DNA of 6,192 bases, from assembly GCA_030670605.1 (NCBI GenBank), contig DAOVBK010000098.1:1-6192 (forward strand), in the 5' to 3' direction. The notes beneath the pieces were generated by a model that was not told the origin of the DNA, made no database searches, and worked only from the letters and a program-made list of their open reading frames with translations. Origin of the DNA: Candidatus Stahliibacteriota bacterium. GTDB taxonomy: Bacteria; Hydrothermota; Tepidihabitantia; SM23-42. How positions within the stretch are numbered: the first letter of the stretch is position 1; each line of letters opens with the position of its first letter. Both the position numbers and the translations under genes were made by a program. Positions 5,545 through 6,192 of the stretch are shown in pieces.

Positions 5545-5596
5545 CGACCTAATGACCAGTTTCATGCGGACCTGGTGTTTGTGATTTGAGATTTCC

Positions 5597-5610
5597 TTAG
5601 GGTTTAGGGT
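5597..5610 (+). repeat. Two copies of the heptamer TTAGGGT
   Basis: TTAGGGT occurs twice in tandem, preceded by GATTTGAGATTT (5583-5594). This is short, simple sequence downstream of the LEA14-type gene, with no evident function. Confidence 0.45.
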
Positions 5611-5620
5611 TTCTAGAGCG

Positions 5621-6061
5621 TTACTTGTCCGGGAATGTGATTGTGACTGGATAGGTGAGGTCGCCCAGCACCGTTGCTATGTGCACCTGTGCCTTGAGCT
5701 CATACTGGGCTTTTTCCAGCTTGATTGCCTCAATCAACGCCGGGCCGATTTTGGCATACGTGAGCGTGACTGTTGTTGCGAAATTGGTTGATTTGCCAGT
5801 GGGGATTTTCACCTGCTCGCCTGTTGTGCCCGAAAAAACGTCTAGCTCATTGATATAGAGTGTATACGTGAGCCGGTCAAGCACAGCATCAACCTGATTA
5901 GGATTCTTGGCCTTTACTGTGAAATCAAGCTTCATTCTATCAAACCGGAAATCATACGCCCTGACTGAGACAAAGGCAAAGGTACACTCCTTGAGTGCCA
6001 GGCGTTCTTGCATACCAGCACAGGATATAAGGAGAAAACCTATTGCCAGGGAGTTCTTCAT
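5621..6061 (-). CDS. LEA14-like (WHy domain) lipoprotein
   Basis: 146 residues from the ATG at 6061. A short signal peptide, MKNSLAIGFLLISC, ends in a lipobox-like LISC with the candidate lipidated Cys at 14. An in-frame GTG at 6076 would add five residues and make the signal length more usual; neither start has a convincing SD, so the start is uncertain. The mature part is a LEA14_2/WHy beta-sandwich: FVSVRAYDFRFDRMKLDFTV, then KNPNQVDAVLDRLTYTLYIN (52-71) with the typical Asn-Pro-Asn turn, then GTTGEQVKIPTGKST and an LTYPVTITF end. Such bacterial proteins are small envelope lipoproteins linked to desiccation or stress by homology with plant LEA14, with no known catalytic activity. It stands alone on the - strand, divergent from the gene at 6165, and the long repeat-filled spacer separates it from the FnIII cluster. 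Confidence 0.85.
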   Translation of the reverse strand: MKNSLAIGFLLISCAGMQERLALKECTFAFVSVRAYDFRFDRMKLDFTVKAKNPNQVDAVLDRLTYTLYINELDVFSGTTGEQVKIPTGKSTNFATTVTLTYAKIGPALIEAIKLEKAQYELKAQVHIATVLGDLTYPVTITFPDK

Positions 6062-6076
6062 TGCAGTACTATACAC

Positions 6077-6164
6077 GCCCCAGACTGAAAGTCAACATGC
6101 GAACATGGAATTGATACTTGATAGTGACTTAAGTCTAAGTGTACTTCCAATAAAAGGAGGCGCT
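6077..6164. promoter_or_regulatory. Divergent intergenic region with a GACTTAAGTC palindrome
   Basis: 88 bases (103 if the ATG at 6061 is counted) between divergently read genes must hold both promoters. A perfect 10-base palindrome GACTTAAGTC (6126-6135) is followed by AAGT-gt-ACTT (6137-6146), giving four ACTT/AAGT words in 20 bases. A TTGATA at 6111 resembles a -35 box for the rightward gene, but no well-spaced -10 accompanies it. Operator function is a guess. Confidence 0.3.
6156..6160 (+). promoter_or_regulatory. Shine-Dalgarno of the gene at the right edge
   Basis: GGAGG within AAAAGGAGG, 4 bases before the ATG at 6165. It is the main support for calling that short partial gene. Confidence 0.65.
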
Positions 6165-6192
6165 ATGAATCGACTTGTCTGTCTTACTTTAG
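6165..6192 (+). CDS. Start of an unknown gene, cut off by the window edge
   Basis: Only nine codons are visible, MNRLVCLTL. The strong SD 4 bases upstream and the Met-Asn-Arg followed by hydrophobic residues suggest the beginning of another exported protein or lipoprotein, but too little is present to say. It is divergent from the LEA14-like gene. Confidence 0.55.

Larger units (their letters stand above)
5264..5620. other. Non-coding spacer of 357 bases with several repeat structures
   Basis: No credible gene: the open frames on both strands here run through repeats and lack homologous-looking protein or SD sites. The spacer should contain the promoter of the - strand cluster in its left part. 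It then holds TGCACA half-sites (5343-5391), a REPIN-like double palindrome (5391-5431), an imperfect inverted repeat (5443-5544) and AT-rich, telomere-like heptamers before the LEA14 gene's stop. Confidence 0.7.

Noticed and set aside
5247..5552. 101-codon + strand open frame in the spacer
   Set aside because: It crosses the double palindrome and the TCGTA-rich repeat, has no SD, and encodes nothing family-like.
5597..5610. Telomere-like sequence indicating a chromosome end or eukaryotic DNA
   Set aside because: Only two heptamers are present and they lie inside bacterial-type sequence flanked by SD-led genes.

Overview
The window looks like part of a bacterial chromosome. Nearly every gene has a clear Shine-Dalgarno (SD) site, RarA is a bacterial-type replication-repair ATPase, and two proteins carry lipobox signal peptides, which suggests a cell with an exposed envelope. 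The mix of a geranylgeranyl-reductase-type flavoprotein with fibronectin-III, PEGA and DUF4384-like exported proteins is something I associate with poorly cultured candidate phyla (WOR-3/Stahlbacteria-like or FCB-related). That placement is a guess from gene style, not something the sequence proves.

Left part, + strand (2-2342): the 3' portion of rarA (its 5' end is cut off by the window) overlaps by 8 bases a GTG-started geranylgeranyl-reductase-family FAD oxidoreductase. The 138 bases after it separate convergent genes and hold nested inverted repeats that could serve as a terminator.

Middle, - strand (5263 down to 2481): four closely spaced genes for exported proteins, read in this order. 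They are a lipoprotein with an FnIII domain; a secreted protein with a Tyr/Trp-rich N-terminal half and a basic, disordered C-terminal half; a DUF4384-like plus PEGA protein; and a small basic exported protein with one DxDxNG calcium-loop-like motif. Spacings of 11, 2 and 37 bases, SD sites lying in or over the preceding gene's end, and the shared exported character suggest one operon. Its job is unknown; an envelope or surface assembly is the natural inference. This is the most unusual part of the window.

Right part (5264-6192): a 357-base non-coding stretch holds a REPIN-like double palindrome (GGGGTCAGACCCC type), a second, imperfect inverted repeat of about 100 bases, and repeated TGCACA half-sites. 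Beyond it lies a - strand LEA14/WHy-domain lipoprotein gene. It is divergent, across an 88-base spacer, from a gene that starts at 6165 with a strong SD and runs off the window. No tRNA, rRNA, CRISPR array or transposase gene was seen.
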